Origin: Comamonas sp.
Lineage (GTDB): Bacteria > Pseudomonadota > Gammaproteobacteria > Burkholderiales > Burkholderiaceae_C
DNA: 64,000 bases
Assembly (NCBI RefSeq): GCF_009360615.1
Contig: NZ_SPEY01000020.1
Coordinates: forward strand, 186,001-250,000
Reading direction: 5' to 3'
Shown here: positions 36,821 through 47,128 of the stretch, in pieces
How the letters are laid out: each line of letters starts with the position of its first letter
How positions within the stretch are numbered: the first letter of the stretch is position 1
The notes under the pieces: model-generated
What the model saw: the letters and a program-made list of their open reading frames with translations, nothing else
Told to the model about the DNA's origin: nothing
The model's database searches: none
Position numbers and translations under genes: made by a program

Positions 36821-37402
36821 TCACACGGCAGCAGTCAGCAGCAGTCTTGTCTGTTCGGCGACCGAGCCGGTGCCGAGCTTTTCGGCCAGCTTGGCGCGGT
36901 GCGTGTCCACCGTCCGCACCGATATATCCAGCGCCGCTGCGATTTCCTTGCTGCCCAGACCCTTGGTGATCAGCTGCAGCACCTCGCGTTCGCGTTCGGT
37001 CAGGCCGCGCAGGCTGTGGCGGGCTTCATTGCGCTCGGCTTGCCGGGCGAGCCTGGCCTGCGCCGACTCGATGGCCTGCAGCAGGGTCTGCTCCTCGATG
37101 GGCTTGGTCAGAAAGTCGGTGACCCCCGCCTTGAAGGCGCGGCGGCAGGCATGCAGATCGCCGTGGCCGGTGATCACGATCGTGGGCCAGTCCACGCCCT
37201 GCGCCATGAGCTGCTCATGCATCTGCAGGCCGGACATCATGGGCATGCGCAGGTCGGTGATCAGGATGCCGGGCTGACTGCGATCCAGATGGGCTAGGCA
37301 GTCGGCCGGCGATTCAAAACAGGTCACTGGCAGCTCATAGGTCTGCAGCAACAGATGCAGAGCGTTGCGCACCGACGGGTCATCATCGATCAGATAAATC
37401 AT
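36821..37402 (-). CDS. FixJ/NarL-type response regulator
   Basis: 193 aa from the ATG at 37402, which overlaps the end of the kinase gene by 20 bp. The receiver domain (1-115) has the acidic pair DDD at 6-8, the phosphoacceptor Asp in LITDLRMPMMSG, Thr in VITGHGD and Lys in FLTKP. The LuxR-type helix-turn-helix output domain covers about 130-190 (LTEREREVLQLITKGLGSKEIA, SVRTVDTHRAKL). It pairs with the kinase encoded just upstream; target unknown. Confidence 0.93.
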   Translation of the reverse strand: MIYLIDDDPSVRNALHLLLQTYELPVTCFESPADCLAHLDRSQPGILITDLRMPMMSGLQMHEQLMAQGVDWPTIVITGHGDLHACRRAFKAGVTDFLTKPIEEQTLLQAIESAQARLARQAERNEARHSLRGLTEREREVLQLITKGLGSKEIAAALDISVRTVDTHRAKLAEKLGTGSVAEQTRLLLTAAV

Positions 37403-38894
37403 GAGCAGGCAAATCGGTTCTATCCAGCGGCAGATGCATGACAAAGCGGGCACCATGCGCACCCGGTACATGTTCAAGGCGACCGCCCATGCGTTCCATC
37501 AGGGTGGCGCAAAGTGGCAGGCCCAGGCCCATGCCGTCGGACTTCGTGGTGAAAAACGGCTCGAAGATGCGCTGTGCCGTGGCTGCGGTCATGCCCGGGC
37601 CGTTGTCCTGCACGCTGATCAAGGCCTCGTCGCCGCTTTGCTCCAGCGAGATGGTGATGGCGGCCTGGGCGTCCTGAGTCTGGCCCAGCGCATCGAGCGC
37701 GTTGCGCACCAGATTGTGCAACACCTGCTCCAGCGCCACCGGGTCCGCCCAGGCCATGCAGAGTGGCAGCGCCGGCTGCCAGTGCAGCCGTACCTTGGCC
37801 TGGCGCGCCGGTCCCTCCAGCAGCAGCAGGGCCTGGTTGACTGCCTGTACCAGGTCCAGTCTTTGCGATGGGCTGGGCGCATTGCTGACATAGCTGCGCA
37901 TGCGCTCCAGGATGGCGCCCGCACGCCTGGCCTCGCGCACATTGGCCTGCAAAGCCGTCGCCAGCAGCTCAGGCTTGCCCAGCTCATGGGCGCGCAGCGC
38001 GGCCTGGCTCTGGCTGAGCAGTGCCGTCACGGGCTGGGCCAGCTCGTGTGCAATGCCGGAAGCCATCTCACCCATGCCGTTGACGCGCGATGCATGGGCC
38101 AGCTGGGCCTCGTTGGCCAGCAACTGCGCGCGCCGCTGGTGGCGCCTGGCCTGCTGGCGGCTTTGCCAGACCAGATGGGCGACACCGACCAGCACGACGC
38201 TGATCAGGGCGCTGGCCAGCGCCGCTCCCCAGCCGAGCAGGCTGCGGGGGCGTGTGAGCAGCTGCACCTGCAGGGGCTGGTCATAGCCGCTGAGGGTGAA
38301 TGCGCCGAACGGCTGGCTTTGCTGCAGCTGAGCTGCGGGCTCCAGCAAGGTCTGGCCGTTGAGGCGTATGCGCAGTCCGCTGCCATCCGGCAGGACTTTT
38401 TCGTCCAGCAGGTGCGAGGCATCAATGCGAACGCAGAGCCAGCCTGCGGGCACTGCGATCTTTTTGAGGAAAAGATAATGGCCGGGGTGCAGGGAGTCAG
38501 GCAGGCTGGCGCTGGCTCGCGGCGCCAGCGGGGCGGCTGTCTGTGCCACGGCCGGTGCCCGGCAGCTGCCGGTGGCGGGCGTGGCCGCAGTGACCAGCTG
38601 GATTTCCTGGACGCGCGGGTAAATGGTCTGCACCGACTGCGCAATATGCTGCAGAGCCGATGACTCCTTGGCAGCATCGAGCGGTGCCACGGCAGTCAGG
38701 GCGGTAAGGTGGGCCTTGTGCTGGGCCACCTTCTCCAGCATCTGGCGTTGTAAGGTCTGGGTCAGCTGCAACTGCTCCTGCTCCTGGCGGGCATGCGCCT
38801 GCCACCACTGCAGGGCCAGGATCAAGGCGCAGAGCAGCCCCCAGGCCAGGGCCAGCAGCCAGCGGTGGCGGTCGTCCGGGGAAGCGTTGCTCAT
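37383..38894 (-). CDS. Membrane sensor histidine kinase
   Basis: 503 aa. Two membrane helices (about 11-31 and 225-250) flank a periplasmic sensor region with few recognisable motifs. The cytoplasmic part has the H-box GIAHELAQPVTALLSQ, N-box NLVRNALDAL, G1 DNGPGM and G2 GMGLGLPLC. This is the DctB/FixL-like arrangement, with the H-box class used with FixJ-type regulators. Together with the downstream regulator it forms a two-component system; the ligand is unknown. Confidence 0.92.
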   Translation of the reverse strand: MSNASPDDRHRWLLALAWGLLCALILALQWWQAHARQEQEQLQLTQTLQRQMLEKVAQHKAHLTALTAVAPLDAAKESSALQHIAQSVQTIYPRVQEIQLVTAATPATGSCRAPAVAQTAAPLAPRASASLPDSLHPGHYLFLKKIAVPAGWLCVRIDASHLLDEKVLPDGSGLRIRLNGQTLLEPAAQLQQSQPFGAFTLSGYDQPLQVQLLTRPRSLLGWGAALASALISVVLVGVAHLVWQSRQQARRHQRRAQLLANEAQLAHASRVNGMGEMASGIAHELAQPVTALLSQSQAALRAHELGKPELLATALQANVREARRAGAILERMRSYVSNAPSPSQRLDLVQAVNQALLLLEGPARQAKVRLHWQPALPLCMAWADPVALEQVLHNLVRNALDALGQTQDAQAAITISLEQSGDEALISVQDNGPGMTAATAQRIFEPFFTTKSDGMGLGLPLCATLMERMGGRLEHVPGAHGARFVMHLPLDRTDLPAHDLSDR

Positions 38895-38960
38895 GCGCCG
38901 AAGTGTAGCGGTGGCCTGGCTGGCAATGCCGGGCCAGCGGCAGTGCGGGCCCGGGGACGC

Positions 38961-39917
38961 TTAGATATCCGCCAGCAGCTCGTAGGGCATAGGCAGGACC
39001 TTAAGCGCAATGCCCTGGCCTGCATCGGCGCTCTGGCCTTCGGCCAGCGCCGCATGGGCAAACAGATCGTCGCGGGTGGCGGAGGCGATCTGCATGGAGA
39101 CGATGGCATCCCAGCCGCCTTGCGGTGCAGCTGCGGACTGCACCACGGTGCCGGTGGCCTGCTCGAGGTCTTCGGCGCTGAAGACTTCCTGGCCCACGCT
39201 CAGAGCCTGCTCGGCATGGACCAGATAGGCCCGGCGCTTGAGTGTGCCGCGGAACTGGCTGCGGGCCACCACTTCCTGGCCGGGGTAGCAGCCTTTCTTG
39301 AAGTTGACGCCGCCCAGGGATTCGTAGTTCAGCATCTGGGGCACGAAGGCGTCCACCACGGGCGCCGACAGCGTGGCCACGCCGCTCTGGACTTCGGACC
39401 ATTGCCAGAGGTCTTCGCCAATCAACTGTCCTTCGGGAGCCTGACCCGCAGGGCCGATCCACAACGCGCGTTGGTTGCCTGCCGCAGGGTAGAGGGAGAG
39501 CACATGGGCATCGGCTTGCTGTGTGAGCATCCACGCCGTGGCATCCTTGCCAGCAAGGTGCTCGGCGGCGTGGCCGGCCAGGCCGTAGAGTGCGAAGTCC
39601 GCCGTCGCATCGCTGAGCTTGCATTGGGCGCGCAGCACAAACATGGACAGGCGCTTGAGCGTGGGGGCCAGCAGGCTGCAGTCACAGATCAGCAGGATTT
39701 CATCAGCGCTGCGCCTGAAGCCGATGAAGCTCGCCAGCATGCGCCCCTTGGCCGTGCAAAAGGCCGCGAGGCGGGCCTGATCGAACTTGAGCAGCGCGAA
39801 ATCGTTGCTCAGCTGGCCATGGAGAAAGCTGGCTGCGTCGGCGCCAACGGCGCGGATGACACCAAGGTGGGAAATGGGGGTAATGCCGTTCAGGGGCAGC
39901 GTCTTGGGCTGGGTCAT
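38961..39917 (-). CDS. ygfZ: YgfZ/GcvT-like folate-binding protein
   Basis: 318 aa with the family signature KKGCYPGQE (Cys in the loop) and a GcvT-like folate-binding fold. YgfZ supports assembly or repair of certain iron-sulfur enzymes such as the tRNA methylthiotransferase MiaB. It is divergent from mltG with only 44 bp between them, the usual arrangement in this family of bacteria. Confidence 0.9.
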   Translation of the reverse strand: MTQPKTLPLNGITPISHLGVIRAVGADAASFLHGQLSNDFALLKFDQARLAAFCTAKGRMLASFIGFRRSADEILLICDCSLLAPTLKRLSMFVLRAQCKLSDATADFALYGLAGHAAEHLAGKDATAWMLTQQADAHVLSLYPAAGNQRALWIGPAGQAPEGQLIGEDLWQWSEVQSGVATLSAPVVDAFVPQMLNYESLGGVNFKKGCYPGQEVVARSQFRGTLKRRAYLVHAEQALSVGQEVFSAEDLEQATGTVVQSAAAPQGGWDAIVSMQIASATRDDLFAHAALAEGQSADAGQGIALKVLPMPYELLADI

Positions 39918-39961
39918 GGCTGAATTATGATCGTCGCTCTGTGTACTGATGGATCTAGCTT

Positions 39962-40954
39962 GTGCGTGCCCTTATTCGAGCACTGATATTTTTGCTGCTG
40001 CTGGCTGCCCTGGCGGCAGGCGGCGCCTGGTGGTGGCTGAACCAGCCGCTGCAGCTGTCCGAGCCCAATCTGGAGCTGGAGATCGAGCCCGGCACCACGC
40101 CGCGTGGCGTGGCGCAGAACGTGGTCAAGGCCGGAGTGCATACCGATGCGCGTCTGCTCTATGCGTGGTTTCGCTTCTCGGGCAAGGATCGCGCCATCAA
40201 GGCCGGCAACTATGAGCTGAGCTCGGGTCTCACCCCCTATTCGCTGCTGCAAAAGCTGGCACGGGGGGAGGAAAGCCTGCGCGCCCTGACCCTTGTCGAA
40301 GGCTGGAACTGGCGTCAGGTGCGCGCGGCGCTGGCGCGCGAAGAATTTCTCAAGCAGGACAGCGCGGGTCTCAGTGACGAAGCGGTGATGACGGCCCTGG
40401 GCCGTGCGGGTGTGCTGCCCGAGGGGCGCTTCTTTCCTGATACCTATACCTACGCCAAGGGCAGTTCGGACATGGCCGTGCTGCGACGTGCGCTGCATGC
40501 CATGGATCGCCGTCTGGCCGATGCCTGGGCCATGCGGGCTGCCAATACCCCGCTCAAATCTGCCGATGAAGCCTTGATCCTGGCCAGCATCGTGGAAAAG
40601 GAAACCGGCCGTGCTGCAGACCGGGCGCAGATTGCCGGCGTGTTCTCCAATCGCCTGCGCATAGGCATGCGCCTGCAGACCGACCCGTCGGTCATCTACG
40701 GCGTAGGCCCCAGCTTTGACGGCAATCTGCGCAAGCGCGACTTGCTCGAGGACACGCCCTGGAACACCTATACCCGTGCGGGCCTGCCCGTCACTCCGAT
40801 TGCCATGCCCGGCAAGGCGGCGCTGATGGCGGCCGTGCAGCCCGATCAGACCAAGGCGCTGTATTTCGTGGCCCGGGGCGATGGCACCAGCCATTTCAGC
40901 GCTTCGCTCGACGAGCACAATAGGGCCGTCAACCGCTACCAGCGCGGCCAGTGA
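39962..40954 (+). CDS. mltG: Endolytic murein transglycosylase
   Basis: 330 aa from a GTG at 39962. An N-terminal membrane anchor ([22 protein letters not shown]) precedes the YceG/MltG domain, with the catalytic Glu in [14 protein letters not shown] and the conserved [10 protein letters not shown] and [11 protein letters not shown] segments. It cuts nascent glycan strands at the inner membrane and so sets peptidoglycan chain length. It starts the mltG-tmk-holB-pilZ-tatD set. Confidence 0.94.
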   Translation: MRALIRALIFLLLLAALAAGGAWWWLNQPLQLSEPNLELEIEPGTTPRGVAQNVVKAGVHTDARLLYAWFRFSGKDRAIKAGNYELSSGLTPYSLLQKLARGEESLRALTLVEGWNWRQVRAALAREEFLKQDSAGLSDEAVMTALGRAGVLPEGRFFPDTYTYAKGSSDMAVLRRALHAMDRRLADAWAMRAANTPLKSADEALILASIVEKETGRAADRAQIAGVFSNRLRIGMRLQTDPSVIYGVGPSFDGNLRKRDLLEDTPWNTYTRAGLPVTPIAMPGKAALMAAVQPDQTKALYFVARGDGTSHFSASLDEHNRAVNRYQRGQ

Positions 40955-41042
40955 TCCATTTGCGAGGGCGGCAGGCCTTGGCCGGTGCCCTGTGTCGTAT
41001 CAAACAACTGGTGCCCCCAGCGGTGCGCTAGAGGAAATATCA

Positions 41043-41728
41043 GTGAGTACAGCTTTACCCAAGGGTCTGTTCATCAGTTTCGAGGGCATCGATGGCGCAG
41101 GCAAGTCCTCGCATATCGACGCATTGGCCCAGGCTTTTCGCGATCAGGGCCGGGTGGTCACGCTCACGCGTGAGCCCGGCGGCACGCCGCTGGCCGAAAA
41201 GCTGCGCACCCTGATGCTGCATGACGCCATGGACCCGCTGACCGAGGCGCTGATCGCCTTTGCGGCCCGGCGCGACCATCTGGTGCAGGTCATAGAGCCG
41301 GCGCTGGCGCGCGGCGAGGTCGTCATCAGCGACCGCTTCACCGATGCCACTTTTGCCTACCAGGGCGCGGGCCGCGGCTTCAGCTGGGAGCAGCTGTCGG
41401 CCCTGGAGCGCATGGCCCAGACCGGCACGGCGCTGCAGGCGGGTGCGGACCCGGATTTCATGCGCGAGCCCGACATGACGCTGTGGTTCGACCTGCCCGC
41501 CGAGGTGGCGGCCGAGCGCCTGGCCACGGCCCGTGTTCCCGACCGCTTCGAGGCCCAGCCCGGGGCGTTCTTCGCCCGGGTGGCCCAGGGCTATGCCGAT
41601 CGTGCCCGGGCTGCACCTCAGCGCTTTGTGCGCATCGACGCCCATGCCAGCCGTCACGCCGTATGGCAGCAGATCATCCAGGCCGTGGTGCGCAAGGGCT
41701 GGCTGGCCATCATGGTGGGAAGCAAGCC

Positions 41729-41732
<4 letters not shown>
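41043..41732 (+). CDS. tmk: Thymidylate kinase
   Basis: 229 aa from a GTG at 41043. P-loop [11 protein letters not shown], the DR motif in [17 protein letters not shown], and the LID arginines. It phosphorylates dTMP to dTDP. Its stop overlaps the holB start (ATGA at 41729-41732), so the two are translationally coupled. Confidence 0.95.
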
Positions 41733-42754
<1,022 letters not shown>

Positions 42755-42843
42755 GTCATGCAGCACGGGCTGGGTCACAATATTCGCGGGTGTTAACCTC
42801 GCAGTACCGGCTCTCGGCTGCCACCAGAATTTTGCTACCCACT

Positions 42844-43200
42844 ATGAATGCAACCACCACCCCCCGTCCCAGCGTGATGCAGTTGGCGATCAAGGAAAAG
42901 GCGGCGCTGTATGCCGCTTATATTCCGCTGTTCGCGGAAGGGGGGATTTTTGTTCCCACGCAGCGCGACTATCGCTTGGGCGATGATGTCTATGTGCTGC
43001 TGACCCTGCCTGACGATCCGCAGCGCTACCCGGTCGCGGGCCGTGTAGCCTGGGTGACGCCAGAGCGTGCGTCCGGCAATCGCTCCCAGGGCGTGGGCAT
43101 CCAGTTTCCCAAGGATGCCAAGTCCGCCGAGCTCAAGGCGAGGATCGAGCAGATACTCGGCACGGCCCTGAGTTCCGAGAAGCCCACTCAGACAATCTGA
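42844..43200 (+). CDS. PilZ domain protein
   Basis: 118 aa from the ATG at 42844. Type IV pilus PilZ-like protein (VMQLAIKEKAALYAAYIPLFAEGGIFVPT, then GRVAWVTP and GVGIQF). Like true PilZ, it lacks the N-terminal RxxxR c-di-GMP-binding motif, so it probably does not bind the nucleotide and instead serves pilus assembly. Position after holB is the conserved one. Confidence 0.9.
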   Translation: MNATTTPRPSVMQLAIKEKAALYAAYIPLFAEGGIFVPTQRDYRLGDDVYVLLTLPDDPQRYPVAGRVAWVTPERASGNRSQGVGIQFPKDAKSAELKARIEQILGTALSSEKPTQTI

Positions 43201-43266
43201 TGTTCAACAATGGCGCGCTCCCACATCAGAGACGCCGAGCAAGAGCCCTCTCGCAGCGATGGCGTC

Positions 43267-43280
43267 GTCCCCCGGGGGAC
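43267..43280. repeat. Perfect 14-bp palindrome before tatD
   Basis: GTCCCCCGGGGGAC, within a GC-rich stretch 34 bp upstream of tatD. It could be an intergenic palindromic repeat of the sort abundant in Comamonadaceae; copies elsewhere in this window were not seen. Confidence 0.4.
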
Positions 43281-43313
43281 GCGGCGCAGCCGCTCAGGGA
43301 CGTTCCAATTTCT

Positions 43314-44144
43314 ATGTTTACCGATTCCCACTGCCATCTGAATTTTCCCGAACTGAGCGCCAATATCGCGCAGATCCGCGAGGCCATGGCTGCGGCCAAG
43401 GTCACGCGCGCGCTGTGTATCAGCACGACGATGGAAGAGTTTCCCGAGGTGCACAAGCTGGCGCTGGACTACGACAATTTCTGGGCCACCGTGGGCGTGC
43501 ACCCCGATACCGAGGACATGACCGAGCCCAGCGTGCAGGACCTGGTGGAGCGTGCAGCGCTGCCGCGTGTGGTGGCCATCGGCGAGACCGGGCTCGATTA
43601 CTACGGGATGGAGGACCGCAAGGGCGGTCGCTCGATTGCCGATCTCGAATGGCAGCGCGAGCGCTTTCGCACGCATATCAGGGCCGCCCAGATCACGCAA
43701 AAGCCGCTGGTCATCCACACCCGCAGCAGCTCCGACGACACCCTGGGGATCTTGCGCGAGTGCGGCGAGGCCGATTCCAGCACCCAGGCCGGCGGTGTGT
43801 TTCACTGTTTCACCGAAACGGCCGAGGTCGCGCGTGCGGGGCTGGACATGGGCTACTACATCTCCCTGTCGGGCATCGTGACCTTCAAGAGTGCCCAGCA
43901 TCTGCGCGATGTGGCGGCCTTCGTGCCACTGGAGCGGCTGCTGATCGAAACCGACAGTCCTTATCTTGCGCCCGTGCCCTACCGTGGCAAGACCAACAAT
44001 CCTTCCTATGTGCCCTTTGTGGCCAGGCAGATTGCCGAGGTGCGCGGCATCTCCATCGAGGAGGTGGCCGCCGCCACCAGTGCCAACTTTGACCGTCTGT
44101 TCAAGGGCGTGACCTTGTCGGCGCCTTCCGGAGCGAGTGCATGA
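43314..44144 (+). CDS. TatD-family metal-dependent hydrolase
   Basis: 276 aa from the ATG at 43314. TatD signature: TDSHCHLNFPE (metal HxH), GETGLDYYG, VIHTRSS, HCFTE and ETDSPYLAP. Members are 3'-5' exonucleases or D-aminoacyl-tRNA deacylase-like hydrolases. All metal ligands are present. The stop overlaps the next start by 4 bp. Confidence 0.93.
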   Translation: MFTDSHCHLNFPELSANIAQIREAMAAAKVTRALCISTTMEEFPEVHKLALDYDNFWATVGVHPDTEDMTEPSVQDLVERAALPRVVAIGETGLDYYGMEDRKGGRSIADLEWQRERFRTHIRAAQITQKPLVIHTRSSSDDTLGILRECGEADSSTQAGGVFHCFTETAEVARAGLDMGYYISLSGIVTFKSAQHLRDVAAFVPLERLLIETDSPYLAPVPYRGKTNNPSYVPFVARQIAEVRGISIEEVAAATSANFDRLFKGVTLSAPSGASA

Positions 44145-44869
44145 GTCTTTTGGCTGCCCCATCGATTGCATCGTCATTGAACCGCCGCCAGAGCCTGCGC
44201 TGGGCGGGGGCCGTGGTCGCCGGGGTGTCGGGCTTGCCGGGGCTGGCGCTGGCCAATGACTACGAGGACTATTCGCGGGCGCTGATCAGCGACAACGCCA
44301 GCGCCATGGTGAATCTGATCTTCCGAGGCTTCAACGCCAACACCCTGGATTCGCGCGGGCGCCCCGGACTGGTGGCGGCCCTGCATCAGGACTCGCTCAA
44401 GGTCTTCGACGTGCTGCTCAAGGCACCCCGCATCGATGTCAATCTGGCTTCGCGCCAGAACGAGACGCCGCTGATGATGGCTTGCATCAAGGGCCACCTC
44501 GACATCGTGCGCGAACTCATCAAGCGCGGCGCGGACGTCAATCGCGAAGGCTGGGCGCCGCTGCACTATGCAGCCTCCGCCGATACGCCGCAGACGCTGG
44601 ACATCATCAAGCTGCTGCTCGAGGAAAGCGCCTATATCGATGCCGCATCGCCGAACGGCAGCACGCCGCTGATGCTGGCCGCCCAGTACAGCAGCGAAGC
44701 CGTGGTCAGGCTGCTGCTGCAGGAGGGGGCGGACGTCACGCTGCGCAACCAGCGCAATATGACGGCAGCGGACTTCGCCAGGCTGGTGGACCGGCAGTAC
44801 ATGGTCGATCTGCTGGGCAAGGCGCTGCAGCATGAGCGCCGTACCCAGCCCCCTCGCGGGAGCTGGTAG
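44141..44869 (+). CDS. Exported ankyrin-repeat protein
   Basis: 242 aa. A signal-like N-terminus (NRRQSLRWAGAVVAGVSGLPGLALA, with a twin-arginine-like NRRQSL) is followed by about five ankyrin repeats from residue 60 to 230, for example NETPLMMACIKGHLDIVREL and GSTPLMLAAQYSSEAVVRLL. Probably a periplasmic interaction protein. It is coupled to tatD through the ATGA overlap, an association often seen in this family. Confidence 0.87.
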   Translation: MSLLAAPSIASSLNRRQSLRWAGAVVAGVSGLPGLALANDYEDYSRALISDNASAMVNLIFRGFNANTLDSRGRPGLVAALHQDSLKVFDVLLKAPRIDVNLASRQNETPLMMACIKGHLDIVRELIKRGADVNREGWAPLHYAASADTPQTLDIIKLLLEESAYIDAASPNGSTPLMLAAQYSSEAVVRLLLQEGADVTLRNQRNMTAADFARLVDRQYMVDLLGKALQHERRTQPPRGSW

Positions 44870-44903
44870 CGGACGGTTTCAGTACCGGGCTAGCTCTTTT
44901 GAT

Positions 44904-44979
44904 AGCTGCTAGCGCGCAATGAAAAAGGACTTCAGGGTCATTTGACTCTGAAGTCCTTTATTTATATGCGGTAGCAGCT
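44904..44979. repeat. 76-bp imperfect palindrome, bidirectional terminator
   Basis: The sequence is symmetric about 44941/44942. The inner arms AAAGGACTTCAG and CTGAAGTCCTTT (44924-44935, 44948-44959) pair perfectly, and GTCA/TGAC closes the loop. The outer arms AGCTGCTAGCGC and GCGGTAGCAGCT match at 11 of 12 positions. It lies between the convergent ankyrin and msbA genes and can terminate both. The outer arm (TTTTGATAGCTGCTAGCGC) looks like a dispersed Comamonadaceae repeat; a partial relative, TTTTGATAGCT, occurs near 35908. Confidence 0.7.
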
Positions 44980-44980
44980 C

Positions 44981-46828
44981 TTAAATTTGAGGCTCGCCAG
45001 GGGTCGAACTGCGCACCTGGTTGTGCAGGCGGGCGTAGAGGCCGCCCAGCTCCATCAGTTGCTCATGCGAGCCTTGCTCGGCAATCTGGCCGCGCTCCAT
45101 GACGACCACGCGGTCCGCATGCTCGATGGTGGACAGGCGGTGGGCGATCACCAGCGTGGTGCGGCCTTGCATCAGCCGGTTCAGCGCCTGCTGGACCAGT
45201 CGCTCGGACTCGTTGTCCAGTGCCGAAGTGGCTTCGTCCAGGATCAGGATGGGAGCATCCTTGTAGAGCGCGCGCGCAATCGCCAGGCGCTGGCGCTGGC
45301 CGCCCGAGAACTGGCTGGCATTGTGGCCCACCAGGGTGTGCAGGCCCTGGGGCAGATTGCGCACGAAGTCGCCCAGATTGGCGGCCTCCAGCGCCGACCA
45401 GACGCGGGTCTCGTCAATATCCTGGCCCAGGGCCACATTGGCCGCGACGCTGTCGTTGAGCATGACCACGTCCTGGCTGACCATGGCGAACTGCTGGCGC
45501 AGCGTGTTCAGATCCCAGTCGGCCACGGGAACCCCCTCCAGCAGGATCTGGCCGCTGGTGGGCGAGAAAAAGCGGGGCAGCAGATTGACCAGCGTGGTCT
45601 TGCCGGCACCGGACGGGCCGACCAGGGCCACGACTTCGCCGGCCCTGACGTTCAGGCTCAGGTGCGAGAGGGCTGGAGCCTTGTCCGGGCCGAACTGCAC
45701 GCTGACATCGTTCAGCTGCAGGGCGCCGCTGACCTTGGCGCAGGGCTTGAAACTGCCGCCTTGCTCGTCGGTGGAGCCTTCGAGCAGGGTCAGCCCGCGC
45801 TCCAGGGCTGCCACGCCGCGGGTGATGGGGTTGGCCACATCGGCCATGCGGCGAATGGGAGCAATCAGCATCAGCATGGCCGAGATGAAGGCGGCAAAGC
45901 CGCCCACGGTCACATCCTGCACACTGGCCGAGCCGATGGCGGCACCGCCTTCGCGGCTTTGCCACAGGGCGATGCAGAGAATCACCGACAGCGCAATCGC
46001 CGCCAGCACCTGGGTCAGCGGCGTCATGGCGGCCGACGCGATGGTGGCCTTGGTGTTCAGGCCGCGCAGCTGACGGCTCAATTCGCCAAAGCGCGACTGC
46101 TGCGAAGCCTGGGCACCATGCAGGCGCACCATGCGGTGCGCCAGCACGTTTTCCTCCACGACATAGGCCAGCTCGTCGGTGGCTGTCTGGCTGGACTTGG
46201 TGATGCGGTACAGGCGGCGAGACAGCGTCTTCATGACCCAGGCCACGCCCGGCACCATGAAAGCGACGATCAGCGTGAGCTGCCAGTTCAGATAGATCAG
46301 GTAGCCCAGCAGTGCGATGAGCGTGAAGCCGTCGCGGGAGATGCTCATCATGGCCTGCACCAGCTGCTGGGCGCCGGTCTGCACCTCGTAGACGATGGTG
46401 TTGGACAGCGCCGATGCCGATTGCCGGGAAAACAGGCTCATGTCGGCGGCCAGCAGGCGCTCGAAGAGTTTCTGGCGCAGACCCAGCATGCCGTCATTGG
46501 TGATGCGTGCCAGCGCATACTGTCCGGTGAACTGCGCCAGGCCGCGAATGACGAACAGGCCGATCAGAAACACCGGGACTGTCCACAGCGGCAGCGAGCC
46601 TGCTGTAAAGCCGCTGTCGAGCAGGGGCTTGAGCAGCGCCGGCATGGCCGGCTCGGTTGCCGCTCCCACCAGCGTGGCCAGAATGGCCAGCCCCCAGGCC
46701 CAGCGCTGGCCCGAGAAATAAGGCGTCAGGCGCTTGAGGCGCTGCATCAGCGGCAGCTCTGAAGGATGGATGAGGGCAGCTGGCGCGGGAGCGGCCTCGC
46801 TCGGCGATGGGGACGGTGTGGCTTGCAT
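44981..46828 (-). CDS. msbA: Lipid A export ABC transporter (MsbA type)
   Basis: 615 aa half-transporter with a fused ATPase. The six-helix membrane domain covers about 35-340. The nucleotide-binding domain has Walker A GPSGAGKTT, signature FSGGQRQRLAIARAL and Walker B ILILDEATSALD. It flips lipid A-core across the inner membrane. It stands alone here, divergent from tolB. Confidence 0.92.
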   Translation of the reverse strand: MQATPSPSPSEAAPAPAALIHPSELPLMQRLKRLTPYFSGQRWAWGLAILATLVGAATEPAMPALLKPLLDSGFTAGSLPLWTVPVFLIGLFVIRGLAQFTGQYALARITNDGMLGLRQKLFERLLAADMSLFSRQSASALSNTIVYEVQTGAQQLVQAMMSISRDGFTLIALLGYLIYLNWQLTLIVAFMVPGVAWVMKTLSRRLYRITKSSQTATDELAYVVEENVLAHRMVRLHGAQASQQSRFGELSRQLRGLNTKATIASAAMTPLTQVLAAIALSVILCIALWQSREGGAAIGSASVQDVTVGGFAAFISAMLMLIAPIRRMADVANPITRGVAALERGLTLLEGSTDEQGGSFKPCAKVSGALQLNDVSVQFGPDKAPALSHLSLNVRAGEVVALVGPSGAGKTTLVNLLPRFFSPTSGQILLEGVPVADWDLNTLRQQFAMVSQDVVMLNDSVAANVALGQDIDETRVWSALEAANLGDFVRNLPQGLHTLVGHNASQFSGGQRQRLAIARALYKDAPILILDEATSALDNESERLVQQALNRLMQGRTTLVIAHRLSTIEHADRVVVMERGQIAEQGSHEQLMELGGLYARLHNQVRSSTPGEPQI

Positions 46829-47128
46829 AAGCGCGTGATTTTAGGGCTTGTGCTTTTGGAGTCCGCCCGGATCTCAATAGATGAAATTCGGGATGAAGTT
46901 GTAACCAACTATGCCTGTTTGAATATAAAGCGCAAGCCTGCGGCAGAATCGGCCTCGGGATTGCCGCCGCGCCCGTGCGGACTCTGGCATGCTCCCGATC
47001 TGAAACTTTTGTGCCACTTGCGTTTGATCACCCTACTGAGCACGTTCTTACATCAGGAATCCGTCAGTGTGTGTAACATTCGCGCTTGTGTTTGTACCGG
47101 GCAATTCCGGAAATTTTGATGGCTGCCA
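46829..47128. promoter_or_regulatory. msbA-tolB divergent intergenic region
   Basis: 300 bp with promoters for both genes presumed; no motif can be assigned. A six-codon ORF (MAANDY) begins at 47119 and ends inside the tolB start region, possibly a leader. The usual upstream genes tolQ, tolR and tolA are absent. Confidence 0.35.

Noticed and set aside
44987-46762. 591-codon plus-strand ORF opposite msbA
   Set aside because: Antisense shadow of an ABC transporter with all motifs on the minus strand.
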